Numbered from the stretch's first letter, positions 10,100 to 18,905 are shown. The stretch is 64,000 nt of DNA from Legionellaceae bacterium (GCA_030148065.1 JASBUC010000010.1:1-64000); one strand, 5' to 3'. Notes: generated by a model from the letters alone, not told the origin. Made by a program: numbers and translations.

Positions 10100-11035
10100 T
10101 TAAACTTTGAACGCCAGACGTTCAGCCAGCGGCTCGAGCGCATTCTGTGTTTTAAGGTGCGCGTCTATTTTCTGATAGCGGGACAACAATCCTTTTCGGT
10201 TGGCAATTTGGATGTTAAGACCAGGCCTAGCATTAAGTTCTAGCATTAATGGGCCTTGCTCGTTATCAAGCACTAAATCAACCCCTAAATAACCAAGACC
10301 TGTTAATTCAAAGCTGCCTGCGGCAATGTTGAGTATTTTCTCCCACTCGGGTATTTGAATGCCGGCCAGATCGTTTAGCGTATCAGGGTGTTGCGAGATA
10401 AAATGATTGCCTTGCACCCCCCCTTCAGTGATGCCTGTTCGGATGTCGATGCCCACCCCGATGGCTCCTTGGTGCAGGTTTGCTTTGCCTTCTGATTGAT
10501 GGGTTGGCAGCCGTGCCATCGCCATGGCAGGATAGCCCTTATAGATGATTAAACGAAGATCTGGCACTCCTTGGTAACTCACTTTCTCAAAAATGGGCGA
10601 CGGATTAACTTTATATTCTATTAAAGCAACATCCGGGTGCCCACCGAGGCTGTAAGCACCTGCTAAGATGGCTGATAAGTGATAGCGGAGATCATCTAAG
10701 GTCAGAAGCCTGTCATTGACCTTTCGAAACCGGTCTTTTAGTCGCTCTTTTATCACCAAAATGCCATCGCCCCCAGCACCCATTGCAGGCTTTATCACAA
10801 AGGATTGATGAGACTCTAACAATGATTCCAAATGAGCCGTTTGTTGCTCTTGTTCAATCACCCCATAAAGCTCGGGCACACTAAGCCCTGCTGAGAGCGC
10901 CAGCTGCTTGGTTTTCAATTTATTATCGACAATGGGATAAAGCGCTCTTTTATTATTCGGCAAAATGTAGTCGGCATTGCGAGCATTTAAGCTTAACACC
11001 CCTTTGTCTTTCAACGCCCTCAGTAGACCAATCAT
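10100..11035 (-). CDS. Alpha-L-glutamate ligase-like ATP-grasp protein (RimK-related)
   Basis: This 311-residue protein has an ATP-grasp fold. The phosphate-binding strand FVIKPAMGAGGDGI sits at about 87-100, a central SYQGVPDLRLIIY strand follows, and the metal-binding carboxylates are in LMLELNARPGLN near the C terminus. ATP-grasp enzymes join a carboxylate to an amine; RimK relatives add glutamate to proteins or peptides. Its start overlaps the stop of the membrane protein gene at 11032 by four bases, so the two are translationally coupled. With that gene and the protease at 12574 it forms a widely conserved three-gene set, thought to modify an envelope or peptide substrate. The substrate is not established. 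Confidence 0.85.
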   Translation of the reverse strand: MIGLLRALKDKGVLSLNARNADYILPNNKRALYPIVDNKLKTKQLALSAGLSVPELYGVIEQEQQTAHLESLLESHQSFVIKPAMGAGGDGILVIKERLKDRFRKVNDRLLTLDDLRYHLSAILAGAYSLGGHPDVALIEYKVNPSPIFEKVSYQGVPDLRLIIYKGYPAMAMARLPTHQSEGKANLHQGAIGVGIDIRTGITEGGVQGNHFISQHPDTLNDLAGIQIPEWEKILNIAAGSFELTGLGYLGVDLVLDNEQGPLMLELNARPGLNIQIANRKGLLSRYQKIDAHLKTQNALEPLAERLAFKV

Positions 11036-12552
11036 AGTTTTGCCAAGGCCTTAAAGCGCAAAAGCTCAAACAACCGATACCCTCGATATTGACCAAAGAG
11101 TAAAATCACCGCGATTAATATCAGCAGCAGTTCAGGATAAGCAAATAACAGGTACTGTACTTCAGGGTTATTCATCACCAGATAACACAGCACTGCCGCA
11201 ATCAAGGAGCCAACTCCTGCTTTTATCGCCTCAAAAGCTCCCCGCTCATCCCAACTAATACACATGCGTTCAATAACCATGGTTAGAATGACCATCGGAA
11301 AGAGCGCCACCGACAAGCCACTTTGCACATCCATCTGGGTGCTTACAACGCTGATGGCTAACATTAACATGATCACCACGGTTAAAATAACCCCAAGTCT
11401 CGGCACAATCATTAAGCGCAATTCATCTAAGTAAAAGCGAATCATCAAGCCAACTGAGACAATTAAACTAAAGAGGCTTACCCCCCAAAGAATGTGCGTC
11501 TCACGAAAGGCGAGCGCAATCAATACAGGCATAAAGGTGCCAAAGGTCACCAGTCCTACAAAGTTTCTAAGAAGCAGAATGATAAAGGCTCCTATGGGTA
11601 CGGTTAGCAAAATTTTATAGTTTTCTTGTAGATTCAAAGGCAGCTGTAAGAGTGAAAATTTCATCATGGTGGAGGCCGTTTGCGTTCCTCGAATCTTTGC
11701 CACACTTAACGCACTCACCGGCGTTGGCGACACGGTTAAGGTAAACTGAGGCTTGCTGCCACCAGCAACCGAAAAAGTTGGCTCGTCGCCATATTGCCAA
11801 AGCAGCATGTCTTTAGGCAAACCACTCATGCCGGTTACAGGATTAATAAACAGCCATTTCTTTTCATTGAAGACCATTAACCAAGGACTTAGGCCTGCAT
11901 GATTTTGCTTTTTCAATTGCAATAGTTTTGCCGATTCTGCGTGAATGTTGGCAAAGCTTAGAATTTTAATGGCCTCGCGCACCTTATTCTCGGCTGAAAA
12001 ATTTCCCTTTAGTAAAACTTTGCTACTGCCACTTCCATGAGCGAGGCGCGTTAATACCGCTTGTGCGAAGGTCTCCACATCTGCTGACGACTTTCTTGCT
12101 TCCACCACCAAGGCTTCTGTGGCGGCTTTTTCAGCATCACTTAACTCTAGAGGCAGAAATGCTTTAGGCGGCTCTAAATCATAGCTTTCATGTTTTGCTG
12201 GTCGAAAAATGGCTCGGTAGTAGAGTGACTGCAAACCATTGGCTCTCCGAATCGACCAAATAGTCTGTCGATTATCGTCCACCACATTGGTAGTTAGGCC
12301 GTAATCATAGGAGACATAATACTCATCCAAGGTGGTAAAAGACGGTGGCAGATAAGGAATGACAAACTTTGCTTTAATTGGTTTGCCAGGTCGAGCCTGA
12401 AACTTCAAATTTGCTTCAACGGTCCAACTACTAACTTCTGCCTGTGCCTTTAAGGGCACATCCAAGCCAAAGTGACGATAAGAAAACATCGACAAACCAA
12501 GGACCAAGAGAATGGTAATCAGAAGGTATAAATGAAGCTTTTGAGAGGGCAT
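11032..12552 (-). CDS. Inactive transglutaminase fused to seven transmembrane helices
   Basis: The 506-residue protein has one N-terminal membrane helix (about 10-25), a periplasmic domain of about 300 residues and seven hydrophobic helices from about 310 to the end. The layout matches the family described as inactive transglutaminase fused to 7 TM helices. That family always sits beside a RimK-like ligase and a retropepsin-like protease, as here. The middle domain has a transglutaminase-like fold but I see no clear Cys-His-Asp catalytic set. A likely role is to hold or sense a substrate at the inner membrane for the neighbouring ligase; this is inferred from gene order only. Confidence 0.85.
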   Translation of the reverse strand: MPSQKLHLYLLITILLVLGLSMFSYRHFGLDVPLKAQAEVSSWTVEANLKFQARPGKPIKAKFVIPYLPPSFTTLDEYYVSYDYGLTTNVVDDNRQTIWSIRRANGLQSLYYRAIFRPAKHESYDLEPPKAFLPLELSDAEKAATEALVVEARKSSADVETFAQAVLTRLAHGSGSSKVLLKGNFSAENKVREAIKILSFANIHAESAKLLQLKKQNHAGLSPWLMVFNEKKWLFINPVTGMSGLPKDMLLWQYGDEPTFSVAGGSKPQFTLTVSPTPVSALSVAKIRGTQTASTMMKFSLLQLPLNLQENYKILLTVPIGAFIILLLRNFVGLVTFGTFMPVLIALAFRETHILWGVSLFSLIVSVGLMIRFYLDELRLMIVPRLGVILTVVIMLMLAISVVSTQMDVQSGLSVALFPMVILTMVIERMCISWDERGAFEAIKAGVGSLIAAVLCYLVMNNPEVQYLLFAYPELLLILIAVILLFGQYRGYRLFELLRFKALAKL

Positions 12553-12573
12553 TGGCGCCGGACTCCTACGTTA

Positions 12574-13071
12574 TTATTGACCCACGGTGTAGCGCTTTGA
12601 TGGGTCGACTCGGATGTTAAAGGCCTTTAGCGCATTACGACCAAACAAAACAGGGTAATTAAATTGATCTCGATTGGTTAAGTTAACCAAAAGCTTTTTA
12701 CTTTGCCCATCAAAGCCAAAGCGAAGCATAACCACTGGCCGCTTCATATAGGCTTTGCTTCCTTCTCCAACTCGTGATTTGATTTGGGCATAACGAATGA
12801 GCGGTCGCACAAAACGCACTTCTTTGCCCTGATTTTCAATGACAAAGGAGACTTGACTCTTTCCTTGCTTATCTCGAAAAATTTTAACGTCTTGCACATC
12901 AATCGAAACACTCTTTGCGCCGGTATCTAATTTAGCTGGCAACACAAACTGGTTTTCGATGGACACATTTTCTACATAACCATAAGTTTTGGCCTGCAAA
13001 GTACCGACTAAACCACAAAGGCCGATGAAACAAACAATAAGCCCAACCCAATGGCTCCACGATTTACTCAC
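12574..13071 (-). CDS. Retropepsin-like protease family protein (ATP-dependent zinc protease annotation)
   Basis: The protein has 165 residues, with an N-terminal signal or anchor helix (about 10-25) followed by a retropepsin-like domain. The active-site triplet of aspartic proteases is visible as D49-T-G in AKLDTGAKS. The ending LFGRNALKAFNIRVDPSKRY is typical of the family often labelled ATP-dependent zinc protease. It is probably periplasmic. It lies 21 bases upstream of the seven-helix protein gene and is the first gene of the three-gene operon, with the promoter expected in 13072-13116. Confidence 0.85.
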   Translation of the reverse strand: MSKSWSHWVGLIVCFIGLCGLVGTLQAKTYGYVENVSIENQFVLPAKLDTGAKSVSIDVQDVKIFRDKQGKSQVSFVIENQGKEVRFVRPLIRYAQIKSRVGEGSKAYMKRPVVMLRFGFDGQSKKLLVNLTNRDQFNYPVLFGRNALKAFNIRVDPSKRYTVGQ

Positions 13072-13116
13072 TCTATTCTCAACACATCATTTAAAAAGAG
13101 CGATTTTAAACTATTT

Positions 13117-13704
13117 TCAGGCAGCAAGGTATTGGTAGTAACGAAAAACTCGCACCACTTTCTTAACGCCACGGGTTTGTCTTGCAAGTGAGACCACTAT
13201 TTTGGCCTGTTGGGGCATGACATCACCAATGACATAGACCACAGCGTTTTCTGTCACCACTTTAAATTCTTTTTGAGAAACCTCATTATTAACCAGCATT
13301 TTGCTGCGAATTTTTGCAGTCAGCCAACCGTCTTGCAGACGTTGCATGGCACTGGTTGGTCTTTCTATGGTCAGCTCATCAAAGAGTCGTCGCTTACCCT
13401 CTAATGGGGTCATTAAACGAACCACAAAGGCTTTAAGAGTTGAGTTAGGCACTTGCCCCAGGATGATTAAGTCACGATTAAAGGCGGTTAACACCACATG
13501 GCTATTGGCAAGTGCCGCCCGATTTCGCTGCAAAATCTTATTGCCTTTTGAGACCAATTGGTTGTCCGCGAGCGTCTGCTTGAGTTCAAAACGCTCATAA
13601 TACATTTCAGCCCCAGTTAAAATGGGGCCCACGCAGCCAGCTAACTGGCTGCAAAAAAACAAAATGACTGCTTTAGTCCGTATATTGGAAAATCTTAACC
13701 ACAC
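13117..13704 (-). CDS. BON-domain lipoprotein, DolP-like (second copy)
   Basis: I place the start at GTG 13704, giving about 195 residues, because AAGGAG stands six bases before it; an ATG at 13731 is also in frame. The N terminus carries a lipobox (SQLAGC), so it is an outer-membrane lipoprotein candidate. Two BON domains follow, each ending in a VKKVVRVF-like strand. BON domains bind phospholipid membranes; DolP (YraP) in enteric bacteria supports outer-membrane integrity. The start lies inside the end of the neighbouring BON gene (32-base overlap), and the two proteins are related, so a tandem duplication is likely. Confidence 0.8.
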   Translation of the reverse strand: MWLRFSNIRTKAVILFFCSQLAGCVGPILTGAEMYYERFELKQTLADNQLVSKGNKILQRNRAALANSHVVLTAFNRDLIILGQVPNSTLKAFVVRLMTPLEGKRRLFDELTIERPTSAMQRLQDGWLTAKIRSKMLVNNEVSQKEFKVVTENAVVYVIGDVMPQQAKIVVSLARQTRGVKKVVRVFRYYQYLAA

Positions 13705-14248
13705 GCCGCACTCCTTCGATGTGTCTTGCAATGTCTACTGCAAGATTGGCTTGATCGTGACTTACCGCCCCCATTAAATACACCACGCCATTTTCAACAA
13801 TGACTTTGATTGAACCAGACTTAAGGCCTTTTCGTGCCAACATACGAGCATTAATTTCACTCAGCAACCAAGAGTCTTTGGCTCGCTGTTTCATTGAGCT
13901 ATTAGCCCCAACGGTCATCTCATTGTAGACGCGTTTAACGCCTTTGATTTTTCTGGCAATCGACTCAGCCAACATTCGATTGGCGCCCGTCGGTGTTTGT
14001 CCACCCAAGAACACGATTTGATTGAAGCTGTCGACGACCCAATGAGAACTGCTTAGCCGCTCTTCTTGTTGTAGAGCAACACGGACGTCGTTGTTAATAG
14101 TGTAGTCAACGTCCATTTCTTGTAAGGAGCGCTTATCATAGACCACCAGGCCAGTTGCCGCAGCCCCTAGTAACACCACGCCGGCACAGGAGCAAAGCAA
14201 CGTACTCACAATGGCTAACATTATTGTTTTTTTAAACTTTCCAATCAT
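13673..14248 (-). CDS. dolP: BON-domain lipoprotein, DolP-like
   Basis: The 191-residue protein has a signal peptide with lipobox (TLLCSC) and two BON domains, the second ending GVRRVVKIFQYTD. The family is DolP/YraP, an outer-membrane lipoprotein that binds anionic phospholipid and helps keep the envelope intact. Its place just after a DiaA gene matches the enteric diaA-dolP order, which supports the name. It is followed by a second BON lipoprotein whose start lies within its last 32 bases. Confidence 0.8.
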   Translation of the reverse strand: MIGKFKKTIMLAIVSTLLCSCAGVVLLGAAATGLVVYDKRSLQEMDVDYTINNDVRVALQQEERLSSSHWVVDSFNQIVFLGGQTPTGANRMLAESIARKIKGVKRVYNEMTVGANSSMKQRAKDSWLLSEINARMLARKGLKSGSIKVIVENGVVYLMGAVSHDQANLAVDIARHIEGVRRVVKIFQYTD

Positions 14249-14304
14249 ACCACTTCCTTATTTAACACCATGACAACTGAATTTTGACGACGCACTCTGT
14301 TTTT

Positions 14305-14919
<615 letters not shown>

Positions 14920-14983
14920 TTAGGTCTTTAAACTGAGGGATCTTCTCGGACCTCGCAGCCAAAGTCAACCTTCCTCTTAACAA

Positions 14984-15871
14984 CTACTCATGTCTGGGCC
15001 GCATGCCTTTGTTTAAATGAAGAACCGCGCCATTTTCAGCCATGTGATTGGACATAAAGCGCGGCTCGTTGTAGAAATAAATACTACTGCCATTATTGGC
15101 TAAGGTATTTTGCGAGCGCATGACATTGATTCTTGCTACCGATTGATCATAGGTTTTCACCATCGCCTTTTGTACCATGAGGGACTCGCCATCAAAGTCG
15201 GCATCATCATAAACGTCAAGATGCATGGTCCGCACCTTACCTGCGAGCTCAATTTTTGCTTTGTCTCGAACCTTGATGTCCAGCAATGGGCTATTCACTT
15301 GACTAAAATTGAAACTGCCCTCGCCACCAACTCGCATTGACTTAAGATTCGCAACCCCACTCATGTTTACAATTGGGAAGTCTTTCATCACCACACTCAT
15401 GTCTCGACTAGAGACCCCATTGACATCAACCGTAACAAAGCCGGTTAAATGCACGTTTCGAAGCCCAATTCTGCCATTGAGCGCAACTTTCCCTTTGCCA
15501 TCGACGACTAAATCCAATTGACTGGTTTTTAGATTCTTAGCACTGACTGTTTTCTGACCTAAGGCGGCCAAACTTCTAAGGACTGGCATGGACACAGTGA
15601 CCGTCACTGGGTCATGGGCATAAATTTTCAGCGTGCCTGCATCATTGATTGTGTCTGTTTTGGCAACATAAGTACTTACGCCTTCTACCACGACCTGATA
15701 CTTAGAAGCATTTTTCAGAACCACACTGGCACTGCCACGCACTTCAATATGAGTAAAGTCTTTTACATGACGAACTTCTTTCACCTGCTTCGCAGGCGGG
15801 GCCGCCTCCTCTTTTTTAAAGCAAGAAACCAATAAAAAGGATGAAATGACTAAAATTAAGACTTTTTTCAC
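14984..15871 (-). CDS. GIN-domain (DUF2807) lipoprotein
   Basis: The 295-residue protein starts with a lipoprotein signal (SSFLLVSC, Cys17) followed by a short KKEEAAPPA linker. The rest is a repetitive beta-helix pattern of the GIN/DUF2807 family, with many short strands of the kind LKTSQLDLVVDGKG. Such proteins are envelope-located and of unknown role, thought to act as adhesion or scaffold surfaces. It is the last host gene before tRNA-Pro and is transcribed away from it. Confidence 0.8.
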   Translation of the reverse strand: MKKVLILVISSFLLVSCFKKEEAAPPAKQVKEVRHVKDFTHIEVRGSASVVLKNASKYQVVVEGVSTYVAKTDTINDAGTLKIYAHDPVTVTVSMPVLRSLAALGQKTVSAKNLKTSQLDLVVDGKGKVALNGRIGLRNVHLTGFVTVDVNGVSSRDMSVVMKDFPIVNMSGVANLKSMRVGGEGSFNFSQVNSPLLDIKVRDKAKIELAGKVRTMHLDVYDDADFDGESLMVQKAMVKTYDQSVARINVMRSQNTLANNGSSIYFYNEPRFMSNHMAENGAVLHLNKGMRPRHE

Positions 15872-15938
15872 GAGCTTTACCCTAGATTATTTATAAAGTT
15901 CACTTTAAAGCAACTTGCGCCTAAGATCCAACCAGTAC

Positions 15939-15967
15939 TTGCCTATTGCCATAATTCGCTATATTAT
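15939..15967 (+). promoter_or_regulatory. Promoter of tRNA-Pro
   Basis: TTGCCT (15939-15944) and TATTAT (15962-15967) are separated by 17 bases, a good sigma-70 promoter. The -10 box ends 11 bases before the first base of the mature tRNA, so only a short leader is made. Confidence 0.7.
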
Positions 15968-15978
15968 CTCTCACCTCT

Positions 15979-16055
15979 CGGGGCGTGGCGCAGCCTGGTA
16001 GCGTACTAGCATGGGGCGCTAGTGGTCGGAGGTTCAAATCCTCTCGTCCCGACCA
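15979..16055 (+). tRNA. tRNA-Pro, anticodon GGG
   Basis: The 77-base gene folds as a full cloverleaf. The acceptor arm is CGGGGCG with CGTCCCG (one G-U pair), the D-arm GCGC AGCCTGGTA GCGT, and the anticodon stem CTAGC/GCTAG with loop ATGGGGC. The T-arm is GGAGG TTCAAAT CCTCT, and the encoded end is ACCA. Loop positions 34-36 are GGG, which reads CCC codons. All genes to its right belong to the mobile element, so its 3' end is the likely attachment site, as known for several Legionella ICEs that use tRNA-Pro. Confidence 0.95.
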
Positions 16056-16104
16056 TTAAAATCAACAACTTACGCCTCAATCGCGGCTTCCCAAATTGTT
16101 TTAA

Positions 16105-16124
16105 GTACACTTATAGGTACACTT
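16105..16124. repeat. Direct repeat GTACACTT next to the attachment site
   Basis: GTACACTT occurs at 16105-16112 and again at 16117-16124, a 12-base period, about 50 bases inside the element end. Short direct repeats in this place are commonly arm-type sites for a tyrosine integrase or its excision factor. That role is inferred; the sequence shows only the repeat. Confidence 0.4.
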
Positions 16125-16161
16125 TTTTGTTTTTTATTCTCAATTCTGAGAAATTGCAGGC

Positions 16162-16188
16162 AAAAAAAAGCAGGCCTATAAGCCTGCT
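16162..16188 (-). terminator. Rho-independent terminator of the AlpA-like gene
   Basis: Read on the minus strand, AGCAGGC and GCCTGCT form a seven-pair stem with a six-base loop, followed directly by eight T residues (plus-strand A tract 16162-16169). It lies 20 bases after the stop of the AlpA-like gene and would shield the tRNA end from its transcription. Confidence 0.75.
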
Positions 16189-16208
16189 AAAGAAATAATC
16201 AAAAATGT

Positions 16209-16430
16209 TTATGACGCTTCTCTTTCTCCGTTCATAACTGTTTGCTCAATCCAATTATTAATTTCATCACAGTGCCAAGCTAATGTTGTGCCATTAAGCT
16301 TGACTGGACGAGGAAACTTTCCTGTAAGCCACCAACGACGGAGTGTTACTCTATTTCGGCCTATCATTTTTTCTAGATCAGGAATAAATAAAACTTTTTG
16401 AGAAATTCCTTGTTCTACGTCCTCATTCAT
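16209..16430 (-). CDS. AlpA-family DNA-binding protein, probable excision/activator factor
   Basis: I choose ATG 16430 (73 residues, MNEDVEQ) because AAAGGAG stands seven bases before it; the frame extends upstream to 16478. The protein carries a winged-helix MerR-like motif of the AlpA/Xis type: FIPDLEKMIGRNRVTLRRWW, then GKFPRPVKL and a C-terminal W-x-x-x-EINNWIEQ helix. AlpA proteins act as excisionases or activators of integrase genes in islands of this kind. The gene lies at the attachment end, downstream of a small ORF and of the divergent repressor's operators, which suggests that the repressor controls it. Confidence 0.8.
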   Translation of the reverse strand: MNEDVEQGISQKVLFIPDLEKMIGRNRVTLRRWWLTGKFPRPVKLNGTTLAWHCDEINNWIEQTVMNGEREAS

Positions 16431-16511
16431 ATTTATCTCCTTTGTTGCCGCGTTTGTTAACATTGTCTGCTGAAACATAATAGTATCCTTCTATTCATAG
16501 TATTATTATCA

Positions 16512-16751
16512 CTACCCGACTAAGGAGTAACGTTCCCTTTCTGTGTTTATTTCAAGTACGATTTGATAAAGCTTTAGTAATTCGATTTCAGATTTAAAGT
16601 CACAAGGCGCTGCATCACAGCAATAAATTTTTCTAATGTTATCGAGTGATGAGTGCGACAATTGTGCTATGTTCTTTAGTGTGTAGTGGGTTGACTCTAA
16701 GATGTACTGCACCATCCCTTGGTAAATTTGAACCTTTATTGGATACTTCAT
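16512..16751 (-). CDS. Small protein of unknown function
   Basis: ATG 16751 is the likely start (79 residues, MKYPIKVQ) because AAGGAGG stands five bases before it; an in-frame extension to 16793 lacks this. The middle part (YTLKNIAQLSHSSLDNIRKIY) looks like a helix-turn-helix, so it may be a small DNA-binding protein, but I recognise no family. It is first in a two-gene unit with the AlpA-like gene, and its promoter must lie in the region that carries the repressor operators. Confidence 0.65.
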   Translation of the reverse strand: MKYPIKVQIYQGMVQYILESTHYTLKNIAQLSHSSLDNIRKIYCCDAAPCDFKSEIELLKLYQIVLEINTERERYSLVG

Positions 16752-16907
16752 TGTGTCCTCCTTCTTCCTTTTGCCAAAATGACTAACAATCAATAAGTTA
16801 TGTCGCTTTATAGTGTGTCTAAGTAATGCTTTATTTTTTGTCCTTCTGATAAACCCATGATATAGTGAGCAAAATTATTCATAAAAGCATCTTTTACAGT
16901 AAATATT

Positions 16908-16925
16908 TTGAATAACGTTATTCAA
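16908..16925. promoter_or_regulatory. Operator 1, 18-bp perfect palindrome
   Basis: TTGAATA-ACGT-TATTCAA is a perfect inverted repeat of 7-base arms with a 4-base centre. The same arms recur at 16970-16987. The position between the divergent small ORF and the repressor gene is that of a phage-type repressor operator. Confidence 0.7.
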
Positions 16926-16969
16926 TTTATATTAATTTAATCCATGTTTACTGCATGGTCAATTATATT

Positions 16970-16987
16970 TTGAATATTTTTATTCAA
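16970..16987. promoter_or_regulatory. Operator 2, same arms as operator 1
   Basis: TTGAATA-TTTT-TATTCAA repeats the arms and spacing of the site at 16908 and ends 12 bases before the repressor start at 17000. Binding here would block the repressor's own transcription or ribosome entry, so self-repression is likely. The centres of the two sites are 62 bases apart. Confidence 0.7.
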
Positions 16988-16999
16988 ATGGTGGGCATG

Positions 17000-17644
17000 A
17001 TGGATAACTCAAGTTTAAGTACGAACCTAAGACAATTAATGCGAATTAATGGGAACCTATCTACCAGTGAACTCGCTCGAGCCGTTAAATTACCTCAGCC
17101 TACCATTCATCATATCCTTTCAGGCTCAACCAAAAATCCGAGGAAAAAGGCTTTAGAAGCCCTATCGGATTATTTTTCAATATCCGTACAGCAACTAATA
17201 GGTGAAGCCGAATTACCTTCTGTTATCCCTGAGACCATTAAAGAAGACCTACACTTAAAAACAGTTCCTGTTATTGACTGGCATGTATTAAAACAGTGGC
17301 CTCAACTGGGAAATGAAAAAAGGGCAAACGCTAAAGAAGTGCTGCTTGATAAAAATGTTAGCCCAAACTCATTCGCTATTGTTATGACAGACTCAAACAT
17401 GGAGCCTTTTTTTCCAAAAGATTCCTTGTTAATTTTTGACCATGAGAAACAACCCAAAGATAGAGACTTTGTTATTGTTTGTGAAAGTCAGAGTGATGAT
17501 ATTCTATTTAATCGCTTTTTTATTGACGAGAATGAAAGCTACTTAAGACAGGAGCTTGATGATGGAAATGTTCGGCTCATAAAGCTAAATCAGGCCAAAG
17601 ATAAAATATTAGGGACACTTACAGAAGTGAGGATCCAGTATTAA
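17000..17644 (+). CDS. HTH repressor with S24-like C-terminal domain
   Basis: ATG 17000 (or the adjacent 16997) is preferred, since the longer frame from 16955 would read through operator 2. The protein has about 214 residues: an XRE helix-turn-helix at about 20-60 (TSELARAVKLPQPTIHHILSG) and a LexA/CI-like S24 domain at about 90-214. The serine motif is present as TDSNMEP. The usual Lys before Arg in the second motif (LKRFF in relatives) reads FNRFF, so the catalytic lysine seems to be lost. If so, the repressor could not cleave itself in response to RecA. Its operators flank the start, and the divergent unit encodes the AlpA-like factor. Confidence 0.8.
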   Translation: MDNSSLSTNLRQLMRINGNLSTSELARAVKLPQPTIHHILSGSTKNPRKKALEALSDYFSISVQQLIGEAELPSVIPETIKEDLHLKTVPVIDWHVLKQWPQLGNEKRANAKEVLLDKNVSPNSFAIVMTDSNMEPFFPKDSLLIFDHEKQPKDRDFVIVCESQSDDILFNRFFIDENESYLRQELDDGNVRLIKLNQAKDKILGTLTEVRIQY

Positions 17645-18386
17645 TTGATGAAACTCTGTGAGCCTTTTCTTGCTTATTTTCATCCAAACTAAGAACAAAC
17701 GGGTTGAAATTAGTATTAATATCGTAATGATCAACATCTTCTGTCTTTTTCAAGTATTTCACCAGCAGCCATGAAGGAAAAACAATAATTAAAGCGCAAC
17801 TCATTTTCCAGAAATAACCACAAAGCATCATTTTTCCTAGGTGATAGTTTGTTAGACTTCCGTAGTAATTTAATGTATCAACAATAATTGTTAGAGACGC
17901 CTGGCCAAATGCCGTTGAAAATAAGCTTCTAAAAATAAAAAATTTCCCTTTTAAAGAAATCTTCCATTTTGCTAGCAAGTATACATTGACAAACTCACCA
18001 ACTAATAGCCCCATTAACCCTGCCCACACATACCTTAAGGTAGGATCAAAGACTGTTTGGTATGCTTCAACATGAGTGAAAAATTGAGGTGCTGGTAAGT
18101 GCGAAACCGTTATAACGATTAAAGAAAACAAAAATTCAGCAATTACCCCAATCCATATGAATAGCCTTGGGTAAGCATAGCCATAAACTTCGCCAACAAT
18201 GTCACAAATACAAAAAGTAATTGGAAAAACAAAAATCCCACCAGGTTCAAGCATTGGACCAATCTGCGTTATTCTGCTTGCTAAGCAAACGGTTGATAGC
18301 AAAAAAGTCAAATATAAACCAAGAAGAAACAGTGGATATTTATACTGTTTTTTTCTATCTAAAGTATCTAATACTGCGCTGTGCAA
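17619..18386 (-). CDS. VUT-family membrane transporter, queuosine-precursor type (YhhQ-like)
   Basis: The 255-residue protein has about six membrane helices and the family's conserved pattern: SRITQIG after the first helix, GGIFVFPITFCICDIVGEVYGY in the second third, then a TIIVDTLNYYGS stretch. VUT/YhhQ proteins import queuosine precursors such as preQ0 and preQ1 for tRNA modification. The start is probably TTG 18386 with AGGTGA upstream. The stop overlaps the convergent repressor gene by 26 bases. The C-terminal 30 residues are polar and extend beyond the usual family length. Confidence 0.8.
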   Translation of the reverse strand: MHSAVLDTLDRKKQYKYPLFLLGLYLTFLLSTVCLASRITQIGPMLEPGGIFVFPITFCICDIVGEVYGYAYPRLFIWIGVIAEFLFSLIVITVSHLPAPQFFTHVEAYQTVFDPTLRYVWAGLMGLLVGEFVNVYLLAKWKISLKGKFFIFRSLFSTAFGQASLTIIVDTLNYYGSLTNYHLGKMMLCGYFWKMSCALIIVFPSWLLVKYLKKTEDVDHYDINTNFNPFVLSLDENKQEKAHRVSSINTGSSLL

Positions 18387-18397
18387 AACATCACCTT

Positions 18398-18892
18398 TTA
18401 ATTCTTATTGTGAACCATTTGGTACTCTTTCACTGTTTCACGGATCCCTGCAAGATAACCGACCCTATTTGCATCAGCGGGGGTTAAGCGAGAAATTAGT
18501 GATTGATCTTTAGATAGTTCAGAGGGAGATTTTTTTATTGTTTCATACCCGTTTTTAGCTCTTAGCTCAAGCAAATAATCATCTACTTCATTAGTCATTT
18601 GCTGAACAACGATAGCATAATCAGGTTTCAGGTGCTCTACTGTAGCCATATAAGTGAGGGTGCGTATTGTTTTTTTGTCTAAGCCTTCAATCAAGTCTGA
18701 ATCAACAATTATGTCACTTATGTTTCTTTCGATAGTATGGCGCTCAGACAATTTTATGACTGCTTTTTTAAAGCCCGTTTTTTTACATTCATAAATATCA
18801 ACTATTTCATAGCGTGGCTTATTGGCTGTTTCTGCTAAAAACTCCTTGAACATTACAGTGAACCAATGAGCCCAACTTAACTTTTGCAACAT
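18398..18892 (-). CDS. Conserved-looking protein of unknown function
   Basis: The protein has 164 residues with a good ribosome site (AAGGAG, nine bases before ATG 18892). It is a soluble, mixed alpha/beta sequence with no signal peptide, membrane helix or catalytic motif that I recognise. It starts 13 bases after the methyltransferase stop and ends 11 bases before the VUT transporter start, so the three form one transcription unit. A shared pathway is possible but not shown. Confidence 0.65.
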   Translation of the reverse strand: MLQKLSWAHWFTVMFKEFLAETANKPRYEIVDIYECKKTGFKKAVIKLSERHTIERNISDIIVDSDLIEGLDKKTIRTLTYMATVEHLKPDYAIVVQQMTNEVDDYLLELRAKNGYETIKKSPSELSKDQSLISRLTPADANRVGYLAGIRETVKEYQMVHNKN

Positions 18893-18905
18893 TGTCCTTA
18901 CTCCT

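Noticed and set aside
13117-14248. The two BON genes as one gene broken by a frameshift
   Set aside because: Each has its own lipobox, own ribosome site and two full BON domains, so tandem duplication explains them better.
16955-16999. Upstream start of the left repressor (MVNYILNIF...)
   Set aside because: It would translate through operator 2 and lacks a ribosome site; HTH repressors of this type start close to the DNA-binding domain.
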